From Leptoclinus maculatus (Eukaryota; Chordata; Actinopteri; Perciformes; Stichaeidae): 64,000 nt of DNA. How positions within the stretch are numbered: position 1 is the first letter of the stretch; the number at the start of each line of letters is the position of its first letter. This document shows positions 21,809 through 31,573 of this stretch, piece by piece. The translations under genes and the position numbers were made by a program. A model generated the notes under the pieces. It saw only the letters and a list, made by a program, of their open reading frames with translations, was not told where the DNA came from and did not search any database. The stretch covers positions 80,001 to 144,000 of the forward strand of contig JAVDOI010000189.1 in the NCBI GenBank assembly GCA_032191485.1. Reading direction: 5' to 3'.

Positions 21809-22024
21809 GGTGTTATACTGGACATGACAAACCTGGAGGGGAGGTGTGTGTTTGGGGACACGTGGAGAGCATTGGACCAGGTAGACCTCCAAGCCTACAT
21901 GGGTCTGTTGATTCTAGCAGGAGTATATCGGTCAAACAATGAGGCTACAAAAAGTCTGTGGGATGCAGAGTCCGGGAGGCCTATATTCCTGTCAACAATG
22001 TCCTTACAACAGTTTCATTTAATT
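21809..22024 (+). pseudogene. piggyBac transposase central fragment
   Basis: The frame reads VILDMTNLEGRCVFGDTWRA, then LDQVDLQAYMGLLILAGVYR and SLWDAESGRPIFLSTMSLQQ, ending at a stop after FHLI. This is the conserved part before the first catalytic Asp of the DDE domain (DDE_Tnp_1_7 type). The catalytic Asp residues and the C-terminal Cys-rich domain are absent. Confidence 0.85.
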
Positions 22025-22587
22025 TAGCGATACATTTTCACTGTCTATTCTTTGTATATTCACAGCAGTTATTCATGTAAACCACTAGTCTGAGACATTG
22101 TTTACAGCTTAAAAGGGTGTTAAATAAAATGTGGTGATGATTAATGTTTTTTGTGTTAATGTAAGAGCAGTTAAAACAGACCGGTCAGATTTGACCGGGA
22201 ACACTAAAGTAAGGGGGGAGAAACCAACACGACAGGAGGGTTAAGAGAGTCAGCAGCAAGATGATAGGCCAACGATGTCATTGTGTCGTTGTGCTATTGA
22301 ATAGAAGAGAGCAGCTGATCAGAACAGCTGATATCATGATCAACAGCCCCGAAAAATAACAGCAAGGAAATAATGAGTGTGCATGCGTGAGGAGTGAATG
22401 GCAGATATGAGAAATAAACTACGGGCTTAGGCATGCAAGAGTATAGTCTTCCTGACTGAACTTACGCTTGAGCTTCATGTGTTGTAACTGACTTCAGACT
22501 TGTGACTGAAATTAAGCAATACATTTTAAAAGCATTCAAAAGTAAATCCACATTTCTGACATCATCTAATTTTCTCCCTTTCTCCAG

Positions 22588-22729
22588 GTGAATACTTTGG
22601 ACACAGAAAACTTGGGTACGATGGTGGAACTCTGGTTCGTCTTCAGCCTTATCTGGTCCATCTGTGCCACTGTTGAGGAGGATGGATAACTTCATAAGGG
22701 GGATGGAAGGCATCTTCCCCTTCAAGATT
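22588..22729 (+). pseudogene. dnah2: Dynein exon (copy B), AAA2/AAA3 region, frameshifted
   Basis: After tttctccag the exon reads VNTLDTENLGTMVELWFVFS, then LIWSICATVEEDG and a stop TAA at 22687-22689. From 22682 the next frame reads MDNFIRGMEGIFPFK, the continuation expected in dynein (E-x-G-R-K-x-hydrophobic-D). About 11 bases have been lost at the join. No GT follows FPFK at 22729, so the donor side is also damaged. The WFVFSLIWS block is typical of the segment between AAA2 and AAA3. Confidence 0.8.
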
Positions 22730-22739
22730 CTGACGTCAA

Positions 22740-23982
22740 AACATTAGTTGTCTGGAGATAATTCCGCCCCACAATTCCTTGTGGCAGCAACATTTAAAGT
22801 GACGCACCATTCGGCCGTCCATGAAAACAAACAATATGCTTATTTTACACAGGTTTAACAATTATACTCATACTACAGTCATAAAGTAATGGGATTAATG
22901 TTGATGAATATGAATAGACAGTGACAATCCTTATGTTTCATATGTATTTATTTTCTTTCAAAAAGAATACGAAATAAAATGAACAGTAAATATAGCAAAC
23001 TGTCATTTAACAAATTCTCAATAACAAGAAGCTTTAATAAAACAAAACAAGCTAGGCCTATGATAGATTATTAAACTGTCAAAAAGCAAAATATAACCCA
23101 ACCGTTGAATTTACATTATTGCACAAAGGAAATGTTGATATTGAACAGTTTCATTGATATTGCACGAGTAAATGATCAGTTTCTACTGAAGCAGTGGTGA
23201 TTGTTCAGTGTGACAACAGCAGGAAGGAAGGAGCTCCGGTTGCTCTCCTTCACACACCAAGAGTGAAGCAGCCTCTCACAAGAGAAGCTCTTTATGAAGT
23301 CTGCATGCTATTTAGTCATATATTTCATGTATTAGTTGCGCTTTTTGTAGTCCTTCTTCGTTGTAGTTTCGCCATGTCAGACCTGTCAGTGACATCCGCC
23401 GTCACATCATAATTACAAAGCTTAGTGGAAGTGTAGTCGGATTCTCTAAACACCACGGTTGTCTTTTCCTAACTCCTTATGAATTCTCCTTCTCATCTTT
23501 CCTTGACCCCATGACATTTTTCATAGAGGTCAAGGAAAAGTGGTTAGGAATAGACGTCATTTTTGGACTTTTGGACCACAGCCTAGTCTCTTTTCAGTCT
23601 TTTTCAATTTTGTATCAAAAACTCTCATCTTTGTTGTTGTGCTCCTTTCAACCTTTCCCAGTCCATCTTTTCTTCATTTTAGTTGTTGTGCCTCCCTCAA
23701 CTCCTCTCCTCTTTTGTATTGCCACATGAGGGCAAAATGCATTTGATTTTGAAAATGACTGGAACCATATTGCACTCGGAGTAAACCCCTTTAAACACTT
23801 GCCTTGACACTTGTGTGACTTGGACAACATGAAACTGACTCATCACGCCTCATATAAGATTCCTATTCTGTTCTATTCTTCCCTTGGCCAGTAACACTTT
23901 GAAATCTCTAAATCTTATTGACACGGCTGTATCATTGACAAGATGTACCACACTTAAACAGACCTGTTTTCTCTGCATGTAG
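22740..23982. other. Intron-like non-coding stretch
   Basis: Between two dynein exons. No further exon of the expected AAA3 sequence could be found. ORFs at 23194-23412 and 23511-23746 show no family motif. Short complementary phrases (cttttcctaact near 23466 and gtggttaggaa near 23540) are too weak to call a structure. Confidence 0.45.
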
Positions 23983-24041
23983 GAGTCCCAGATCAGGCAG
24001 ATCTACAGTACCATGATCAACCAAAAGCTGGAGGGCTTTAA
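23983..24041 (+). pseudogene. dnah2: Dynein exon (copy B), AAA3 region
   Basis: After tgcatgtag a short exon reads ESQIRQIYSTMINQKLEGF and ends before gtaaca. The TMINQKL block is typical of AAA3 of axonemal dyneins. The following exons, which should carry the FNLRD-type sequence, are missing before the next recognised exon only 121 bp away. Confidence 0.72.
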
Positions 24042-24162
24042 GTAACATTCTCATATGTATTAATCTCACATTCTGTGGCATCTGGAGGTCATTCAAGTTT
24101 TTAACCTTTTTAAACCTACTTCCAATTCTGATAACATGTATTTGTTGTCATTCTACCTCTAG

Positions 24163-24300
24163 GTGTGCAATGCTCTGTCAGTCTGCCAGGAACAACAATG
24201 TAACGGAGACTCCTGACTCCCTGTTCAGCTCCCTGATAGAGCGAGTCAGGGACAACCTGCACATAGTGCTCTGTATGAGCCCAGTGGGAGAGTCCTTCAG
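24163..24300 (+). pseudogene. dnah2: Dynein exon (copy B), AAA4 region
   Basis: After tacctctag the exon reads CAMLCQSARNNNVTETPDSL, then FSSLIERVRDNLHIVLCMSP and VGESFR, ending before gtagat. The ERVR-NLH-VL-MSPVG motif is diagnostic for the AAA4 module. The frame is open through the exon. The next expected exon (NWIRQYP-type) was not found downstream. Confidence 0.85.
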
Positions 24301-24301
24301 G

Positions 24302-25225
24302 TAGATTCAGATGTTGTTTCTTGCAGCACACGGTGCCCTATAATATACCTGGGTTAGCAATATGTTCCTCCCTCCTCTTTTTTTCACCTCTCTTTACTGT
24401 TGACACAAATGTTTATGGAAATGAACACAGTATTCATGCACAGTGCAACTGTTTCCTGCATTACCACTCAGCAGCTCCTCAAAGGTACACTGGGGACAGT
24501 AAGTCAGGCCTCACCATGACATCACACATTTACACATTGTTAATTGCTGATCGACGCTTGTGTTGTCGAGCAAATGAGGTTTGGTCACTTTGGTGATTCT
24601 GTAGCAAGGACCTGAGGCTCGCTGTATTTCCAAACAGTGTGGATTCTGTGACAGAGAGGGCCAGCTGTCTCCACACACACATACACACACACACACACAC
24701 AGGGGCGAGCATGCATATTATACATACGTGTCCCGTGTCACACACATTCACACATCACATTTCTTCTCACAAATCTCCTCTTCCCCCTCAAGCAATGATA
24801 GTTTGGTGGTAATTAGTAGCATAAGGTGCTGTTCACACATAATGCTGCCCAGTGGACTGGCAGGCACCATTACCCAGAGCTAGTCACCAGTCTCTCAGTG
24901 ACAAGTCGTCCTGGCCCTCTGACCACTAGCTGCTATTACTGTCCATATCACACATTAGGACCATGCCGCGTTTTTTATCACCCCCCTCTTCGCCTTCTAT
25001 GCCTCTTTTGTCAACAGGGCTCTAGCTATCAATAGCTACCGGGGAGAACAAAAGCACGGTCCTCTCCTGTCTTGGTTGCGCAGTGGTTGATGCACTTGTG
25101 ACCTAAAACTTGTAAAGCCTTCATTTTATCGCAAGATTGTTCAATGGGAGACAGAATTAAAAGGAAGGCTTAGAGGGAACCAATCTAAATGCTGATATTG
25201 TCATTATTCTATAACCATTATATAA
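24302..25225. other. Non-coding stretch with short CA repeat
   Basis: No exon following AAA4 was recognised. A broken CA run lies at about 24670-24701. The remainder has no supportable feature. Confidence 0.5.
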
Positions 25226-25389
25226 CTCTTCCTCTTCCTCCTCCTCTTCCTCTTCCTCTTCCTCCTCCTCTTCCTCTTCCTCTTCCTCTTCCTCTTCCTC
25301 TTCCTCTTCCTCATCATCATTCCTCTTCCTATTCCTCTTCCTCCTCTTCTTCCTCTTCCTCTTCCTCTTCCTCTTCCTCTTCCTCCTCT

Positions 25390-25424
<35 letters not shown>

Positions 25425-25554
25425 TTCCTCTTCCTCTTCCTCTTCCTCTTCCTCTTCCTCTTCCTCTTCCTCCTCCTCTTCCTCCTCCTCCTCCTCCTCC
25501 TCCTCCTCTTCCTCTTCCTCTTCCTCCTCCTCCTCTTCCTCTTCCTCTTCCTCT

Positions 25555-25601
<47 letters not shown>

Positions 25602-25731
25602 CTCCTCCTCCTCTTCCTCTTCCTCTTCCTCTTCCTCTTCCTCCTCCTCCTCCTCCTCTTCCTCTTCCTCTTCCTCCTCCTCCTCTTCCTCTTCCTCTTC
25701 CTCTTCCTCCTCCTCTTCCTCCTCCTCTTCC

Positions 25732-25766
<35 letters not shown>

Positions 25767-25803
25767 CTCCTCCTCCTCCTCCTCCTCCTCTTCCTCCTCC
25801 TCC

Positions 25804-25868
<65 letters not shown>

Positions 25869-25881
25869 CTCCTCCTCCTCC

Positions 25882-25919
<38 letters not shown>

Positions 25920-26026
25920 TTCCTCTTCCTCTTCCTCCTCCTCTTCCTCCTCCTCCTCCTCCTCTTCCTCCTCCTCCTCCTCCTCCTCTTCCTCTTCCTC
26001 CTCCTCTTCCTCTTCCTCCTCCTCCT
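25226..26026. repeat. 801-bp polypyrimidine (CCT/CTT) tract
   Basis: The + strand is C/T only for about 800 bases, apart from a small break tcatcatcattcctcttcctatt at 25311-25334. Units are CCT triplets and CCTCTT hexamers in varying order, so period 3 is kept throughout. This forces three open + frames (Ser; Pro/Leu; Leu/Phe-rich) and Arg/Lys, Gly/Arg and Glu frames on the other strand; none should be taken as a gene. Long homopurine-homopyrimidine tracts of this kind can form triplex (H-DNA). Confidence 0.97.
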
Positions 26027-26027
26027 G

Positions 26028-26888
26028 TGTTGGTATTCGTGTTGATACTGTTGATCCCCAGCTGGTAGAAACGACTGAAATCGACACATTGTCTCATTGT
26101 GTGTGTTATGCGGGCCCCTCAGAGAGGGGTGATGGCACCACGGATCAACGTGTGGGGGATGAGGCCTGCCTGATGCTCGGTATTGTTGAGTCAGACGAGG
26201 TGTCAGAGGTGGTCATTGAGTCGGAGACGCCTCACAATGTCATCGATGTAGTCACCACACTGTCTCATCCTGTGTGTGTTATGACTGGTGTCTCAGAGAG
26301 GGGTGATGCCTCCATTGCTCAATGGGTGGGAGACGATGACTGTTTGATGCTCAGCCTTGTGGAGTCAGAAGAGGGTTCAGAGGTGCTTATTGAGGAGGTG
26401 CTGAATGACCATGTCACTGTTCAGAGCGGGGGGGTTATGCCCTCTGTGCCACCCCCAGAGTGTTCTGATAACCCTGTTCGTAGAAGGCAATACCCTCTTT
26501 TAATGCATTTGAACTGAGGCAACGTGTTGATTTCAGAGGCATTAGCCTAAATGACATAGAACAAGTCCCAGACATGGTTCGAGGCTGCTTGTCTGGAGTG
26601 ATCAACCAGGCTATAGACACTTCCCCTGCTGGCAGTGTTTTAAATGTTGTGCTGCATTGCCCCTCCCTGGCTAGTGATGTACAGGCGGTTCTACATGTGA
26701 ACGATGCATACAATGTAGACTTGTTTATGGAGCAAATTGCACAGGTCCTTCAGAGTAATGATGAATCTGTGTCTGATGATGCATTGGAGCTAATAGTCAA
26801 TGTAGCACAAAATAGAAGCGGGGGAGGTCGTCTTAGGCTAGGGAACATCCCCTGTAATGAGATAATAGCTAAGAAACTAGAAAATCCC
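26028..26888 (+). pseudogene. Broken ORF, possibly Polinton-like polymerase N-terminal region
   Basis: Two frames join with one base lost near 26500: first CVGIRVDTVDPQLVETTEID through VRRRQYPLLMH, then NAFELRQRVDFRGISLNDIE through VRGCLSGVINQAIDTSPAGS, VLQSNDESVSDDALELIVNV and AQNRSGGGRLRLGNIPCNEI, to a stop at 26889. The first part holds an acidic unit of 58 residues duplicated in tandem (LSH-VC...SERGD...LML...VES; 174 bp apart). The second part resembles, from memory, the conserved region ahead of the DNA polymerase B in Polinton/Maverick-like elements (paired VLQS and R-x-GGGR blocks). No polymerase catalytic motif is present. The upstream frame runs into the poly-Ser tract, so the true start is unknown. 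Confidence 0.4.
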
Positions 26889-26889
26889 T

Positions 26890-27322
26890 AAAGACATTTT
26901 GACAGTGTGGCTTCTACTGCCCGAAGACGTCGCAATAAATATACACTCCGATGTTACCGGTAGTGTCGTTCAGGTTCGATTGAGATAGCGCTTCTCTCTT
27001 TTCTGCATTTTAGATTCATACTCTTGGATTGAATCTTGTATTCTGTACGAACCTCATTCTGAGCTTCATGTTAAGATACGGTTACTCTATGGGGCTTTTA
27101 TTTTGAAAGAGTGGGACTGGGTGGGTGAGAGAGGGGGAGAGGAGACATATTCATAATGTTTGACACACAAACACAGAGGTTATTAAATGACAGGCTTCAT
27201 CACAAGCATTCCAGTTAGAATTCACTCTGTGGAGCTTTTATTTTGAAATGTGAGGGGGGTTCTCTAAAAATATCTAAGACCTGAATGACTGCATGATAGA
27301 GAGAGCCAGAGAGAGAGAGACA

Positions 27323-27363
<41 letters not shown>

Positions 27364-28065
27364 GAGGTCTAACGATCTTTCCTGAATATCTCTAACTCAT
27401 GTGTGTCTGTGTTCACTAATTAGCTCAATCACAAACACCTGTCCGTGAGAGAAATTTGACTCTACCAGTCTAACCATTCTTGGTTCAAGACTCTGATGTC
27501 TCTGTCAATCTTTCTCATTTGGAGATTGTCCTATGTTGTAACATTTTACAGCTTACCTAACTATTGTCCTGCTCTGCGATGTCTTTCCTCGTCTCGCCCT
27601 CTTGTGTCATGGTGTGTGTACATGTCACTCCAATCAGGAAACTTGTCAGAATACCCACATTTGATTGGCTGAGCTGCATCACTATATCTCTAAGTCATGT
27701 GTGTGGGTGTGTCTGTGAGTCTGTGTGTTTATCAACATCAACAGCTCAATCAGAATCACCTGTGTGCCTGCAGCCTGTTCATGGAGAAAAAGCAGGGAAA
27801 CAAATCTCAAACAAATCCTCAAAACCCCCATAACCGTAGCTCCTATTGCTCCGATATTAATAAATGAGAGGAAGGGTAAGTTGAAGAACAGATCATGTGA
27901 AAATTGTGTCTCTAGTGTAAAAAACGTGGCTGAACAGGCGATTTAGAAATGGGGTACCGTGTTCTGTCGAATATGTTTTTGAAGCAAGATTTAACATTGG
28001 TCTCTATGGAGCAGAAAGTTGGTTTTCCTCTCAATTAAAGGCTGTAGTGCAAAATGTGTAAGTCG
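26890..28065. repeat. Mosaic of dispersed repeat fragments and GA repeats
   Basis: Phrases such as ggcttttattttgaaa, gttattaaatgacaggctt and cagttagaattca recur here and at 29520-29640, 30380-30530. A GA run with CAGA lies at 27300-27362. A CDS-like frame at 27564-27833 has no motif. It is most likely a member of the same complex repeat family as copies A-C. Confidence 0.6.
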
Positions 28066-29125
28066 GTGGGATTCCACAGTCAGTTTTTTACGACAAGGAC
28101 AAGATTAGCTACTTTTACATCCAGAAATTATGCATGAAGAGTGAAAATTGTGGAGTCAGTGGCAAAAGACAAATCTTTTTTTCACAAGAATTTCAAGCTC
28201 CTCTTCACTCTAGCGGTGACATCACGCACTCTAAGCTGCGCAATACACACCCATTATAAAGTCAGAAAAGGACCCAAATGTTCCTGAAAATGAATCTGTG
28301 AGTTCATGAAAACTGTGCTAGCTATCAAAATGTCCATTTGGCTCAATAATGTCCAGCGTTTTGTCTACGTTTTAAACTTTGAATCATTGTTCTACGTTAA
28401 AGTATGGCTAGTCAATATGGACCCAAAGTTAAGAGGTTTTTTTGCTCTCTTCACGCCGAAACCCCATTCAAGTGAATGGAGAAATTTTGCTCAGTTTTTG
28501 GGGATTTTCGGGAAAACCGCTGGGCGAATCTCTTATAAAAGTCATAGCACACTATTCCCGACCAGGCCGCACGTCTGGATGTATTTTTCACACCGCTGTT
28601 GGCAACGCTGTGAGAGGTGAAGCGCGCCAAACTTCCTGGATAATAATAATAATATTATTATTAGTCCCGCAGGATTACAGTCAGTGTGGCTTTGTGGCAC
28701 AAAGGCAGTAAAACTGCCTTTGTGCCACAAAGCCACACTGAACTAGAAAATGCATTTCCTGCTGAAAATGCGTTGGAATGCTGAAAGCTGAAATGAATTG
28801 CAAAAACATTGCTGAAAATACAGAAATTGGAGACTATCCGTCTGAAAAATGTTGAAGCCCGAAAGCATTTAAACTGCACTGCTGAAACCCCTTCTAGTTG
28901 AAATGTCTAACTATGGTGTCTGTAGCTGAAAGTATGAGGAAGAAGAAGGCTTTGAAAGTTGAAGAAGTTTAACAGGATTTTAGGATTTTCTCCATAGACA
29001 TCCCATTAAAAAGAAATTGCAAAAAGCTTAATAATTCAAAAAGTTTAAAGATTACAAATATGAAAAGTCATATCACCTCTCTCCTGAAAGCTGAACATTT
29101 TGATATTTGAACGGTTTCTGTAGCT
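28066..29125. repeat. Dispersed A-rich repeat, copy B (long)
   Basis: Its left part (gattccacagtcagtttttt through gcgcaatacacacccattat) matches 31050-31235, and the right part matches copy A at 1-665. Inside it, between 28275 and 28760, is a segment absent from copy C, which carries a perfect palindrome. This suggests a nested insertion of about 480 bp. Confidence 0.75.
28682..28740. repeat. Perfect palindrome, 28-bp arms, 3-base loop
   Basis: The arm cagtgtggctttgtggcaca...aggcagt (28682-28709) is exactly complementary to 28713-28740 with loop aaa. Just upstream a smaller near-palindrome taataataatattattatta lies at 28641-28660. The structure could be the end-to-end of a MITE or a hairpin RNA source. 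No mismatches at all implies recent origin or ongoing conversion. Confidence 0.95.
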
Positions 29126-29132
29126 TAAAAAA

Positions 29133-29460
29133 ATGTCAGTTGTAGTGATATTTGTAGTAGTAGTAGAAGAAGTTGTAGTTGTAGTAGAAGTATTATTAGT
29201 AGTAGAAGTATTAGTAATTAGAAGAAGTAGTAGTATCAGTAGTCGTAGTAATAGCTGTAGTAGTGGTCGTAGTATTTAATATAACAGTAGTAGTAGTAGT
29301 AGTATAATAAGTAGTAGTAGTAGTAATAGTAATTGCAGTATTTGAAGTATAGCAGTAATAGCAGTAGTAGTAGTAGTACTAGCAGTACTACTACTAGTAG
29401 TAGTAATACTAGAAATATTAGCAGGAGTAGTAATAGTTGTCGCAGTATTAGTAAGAGCAT
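29133..29460. repeat. (TAG)n-rich imperfect microsatellite
   Basis: About 330 bases of TAG/GTAGTA units with many substitutions. It follows the gtttctgtagcttaaaaaa end of copy B. A similar run follows the same phrase at 30238-30372, so the TAG tract is part of, or preferentially grows at, this repeat's end. Confidence 0.92.
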
Positions 29461-29703
29461 TCATTATTTCAACAAAAAAGCCTAATTTTGAGCTTAATGT
29501 TTAAATAGTTAATCCATGAGGCTTTTATTTTGAAAGGGTGGGGCTGGGTGGGGGAGAGAGGAGACAGAATCATAATGTTAGATAAATGACAGGTTTCATC
29601 GCAAGCATTTCAGTTAGAATTCATTCTGTGGGGCTTTTATTTTATAATGGGGTGTGTGTGTGTGGTGGGGGGGAAAAAAGTCATCTAAGACCTGAATGAT
29701 TGT

Positions 29704-29722
29704 ATGAGAGAGAGACACACAC

Positions 29723-29819
<97 letters not shown>

Positions 29820-29914
29820 GAGGAAGACAGACAGGAAGAGAGAGACAGAGACAGACAGAGAGAGACAGACAGACGGACAGAGACAGACAGACAGAGAGAG
29901 AGAAAGACAGAAAG

Positions 29915-29947
<33 letters not shown>

Positions 29948-29949
29948 GA
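29704..29949. repeat. CAGA/GA compound microsatellite
   Basis: Begins gagagagagacacacacaga, then about 24 CAGA units, then mixed GA and CAGA. The right edge goes straight into another fragment of the dispersed repeat (gaatgttgaagcctgaaag). Confidence 0.95.
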
Positions 29950-30237
29950 ATGTTGAAGCCTGAAAGCATTTAAACTGCACTGCTGAAACCCTTCTAGTTG
30001 AAATGTCTAACTATGGTGTCTGTAGCTGAAAGTATGAGGAAGAAGAAGGCTTTGAAAGTTCAAGTTTAACAGGATTTGAAGATTTTCTCCATAGACATCC
30101 CATTAAATAAAAATAGCTAAAAGCTTAATAATTCAAAGTTTAAAGATTAAAGATATGGAAAGTCATATCACCTCTCTCCTGAAAGCTGAACATTTTGATA
30201 TTTGAACTGTTTCTGTAGCTTAAAAAAACTGTCAGCA
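29950..30237. repeat. Dispersed A-rich repeat, partial copy D
   Basis: Matches 28848-29130 (gttgaagcctgaaagcattt through cggtttctgtagctt-like text) with small differences. It lies as a direct repeat of copy B. Confidence 0.85.
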
Positions 30238-30372
30238 GTAGTGATATTTGTAGTAGTAGTAGTAGAAGTTGTAGTTGTATTAGAAGTATTATTAGGAGTA
30301 GAAGTATTAGTAGCATTAGAATAAGTACTAGTTGTAGCAGTAGTGATATTTGTAGTAGCAGTAGTAGTAGAA
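30238..30372. repeat. (TAG)n-rich microsatellite
   Basis: A second TAG-type imperfect run after partial copy D, about 135 bases. The Thr/Asn-rich minus frame across it is an artefact. Confidence 0.92.
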
Positions 30373-31047
30373 GTTAGCATTTCAGTTAGAATTCATTCTG
30401 TGGGGCTTTTATTTTGAAATGGGGTGTGTGGGGGGGGGCAGAAGGGGAGAGGAGACAGGATCATAATGTTAGATAAACACAAACAGGTTGCTAAATGACA
30501 GGTTTCATCACAAGCATTTCAGTTAGAATTCATTCTGTGGGGCGAGACACATGAGAGAGAGACACAGAGAGATAAAGGGGGAGGGGTGTGTGTGTGTGGG
30601 GGGGGGGTCCTCTAAAGATCTCTAAGACCTGAATGAGAGAGAGACACAGAGAGATAGAGGGAGAGGAGTGTGTGTGTGTGTGTGTGTCTCAGTGCATCTG
30701 TGTGTTTATCAACACTAATGAGCTCATATGAACACCTGTGTGAGAGATTAGAGTGAACAGTGATTTTCAACAAAACTACCTGTCAAACATATGCCCTTCA
30801 TACCAAAACCATGAGACTAATCAATAAAATATGGATACCGTGAGAGAGATAAGACTCTGCCAAACGCGGTAAAGTGATTTTTATGTTTGTGGTGTTAAAA
30901 ATGTGAGCTACAGCGCAATATACAAAACTGGTACCGTCTGCTTTCTTTGAGGAATTAGTGGTCAGATTTAACATGGAGTCTAATGGAGCAGTTGGTTGGA
31001 GTTCATGTCGCTCTAAGGCTCCCTGAACCAAATGTGTAAGTCTGTGG
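30373..31047. repeat. Repeat mosaic with GT/GA runs
   Basis: Contains two further copies of cagttagaattcattctgtgg (30380 and 30520), a G-rich tract at 30425-30440, GT runs at 30585-30610 and 30667-30690, and sequence similar to 27400-27460 (agctcat...aacacctgt). No gene is supported. Confidence 0.65.
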
Positions 31048-31573
31048 TATTCCACAGTCAGTTTTTTACAACAAGGACAAGATTAGCTACATTTCCATCC
31101 CAAAATTATGCATGAAGAGTGAAAATTGTGGAGTCAGTGGCAAAAGACAAATCTTTTTTTCATAAGAATCGCAAGCTGCTCTTCACTCTAGCGGTGACAT
31201 CACTCACTCTAAGCAGCGCAATACACACCCATTATAAAGTCAGAAAAGGACTGAAAAATCATAAGAGTAAAAATGCTACAGTTCAAAAAATGTAAAAGAT
31301 ATCAAAAAGCGGAATCATTCAGCAATAGTTAAGGATTTTCTCAACATTTGAAAGTTGAAATGGTTTCTGTAGCTGAAAGTATGAGGAAGTTGAAGGATTT
31401 GAAAGTTTAAAAAGTTTAAGAGGATTTGAAACTTTTCTCCATAGAAACCCATTCCAAATAAAAATTGCAAAAAGCTTAATAATTCAAAAAGTTTAAAGAT
31501 TAGAAATATGAAGAGACATAGCACACATGAGCTGAAAGAGCTGAACATTTTGATAAATGAACGGTTTCTGTAG
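31048..31573. repeat. Dispersed A-rich repeat, copy C, abutting the satellite
   Basis: Starts with the same gattccacagtcagtttttt text as copy B and runs through the copy-A sequence to gaacggtttctgtag at 31573. At that point copy B goes on into its TAG tract, whereas here the satellite array begins. Confidence 0.8.

Larger units (their letters stand above)
20389..22240 (+). mobile_element. piggyBac-type transposon, defective, intact ends
   Basis: The element begins ccctcctgtcgtg and ends cacgacaggaggg, a perfect 13-bp terminal inverted repeat, and is flanked by TTAA on both sides (20385-20388 and 22241-22244), the diagnostic piggyBac target. Subterminal phrases gtcaaatctgaccg and cggtcagatttgaccg form a second inverted pair. 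The transposase is only partly present and is interrupted. An AC microsatellite lies at about 20660-20700. It has lost the catalytic part but keeps the ends, so it could have been mobilised in trans. Confidence 0.93.

Noticed and set aside
25157..26097. Poly-Arg/Lys, poly-Gly/Arg and poly-Glu ORFs on the minus strand
   Set aside because: They are forced by the period-3 polypyrimidine tract and have no separate evidence.
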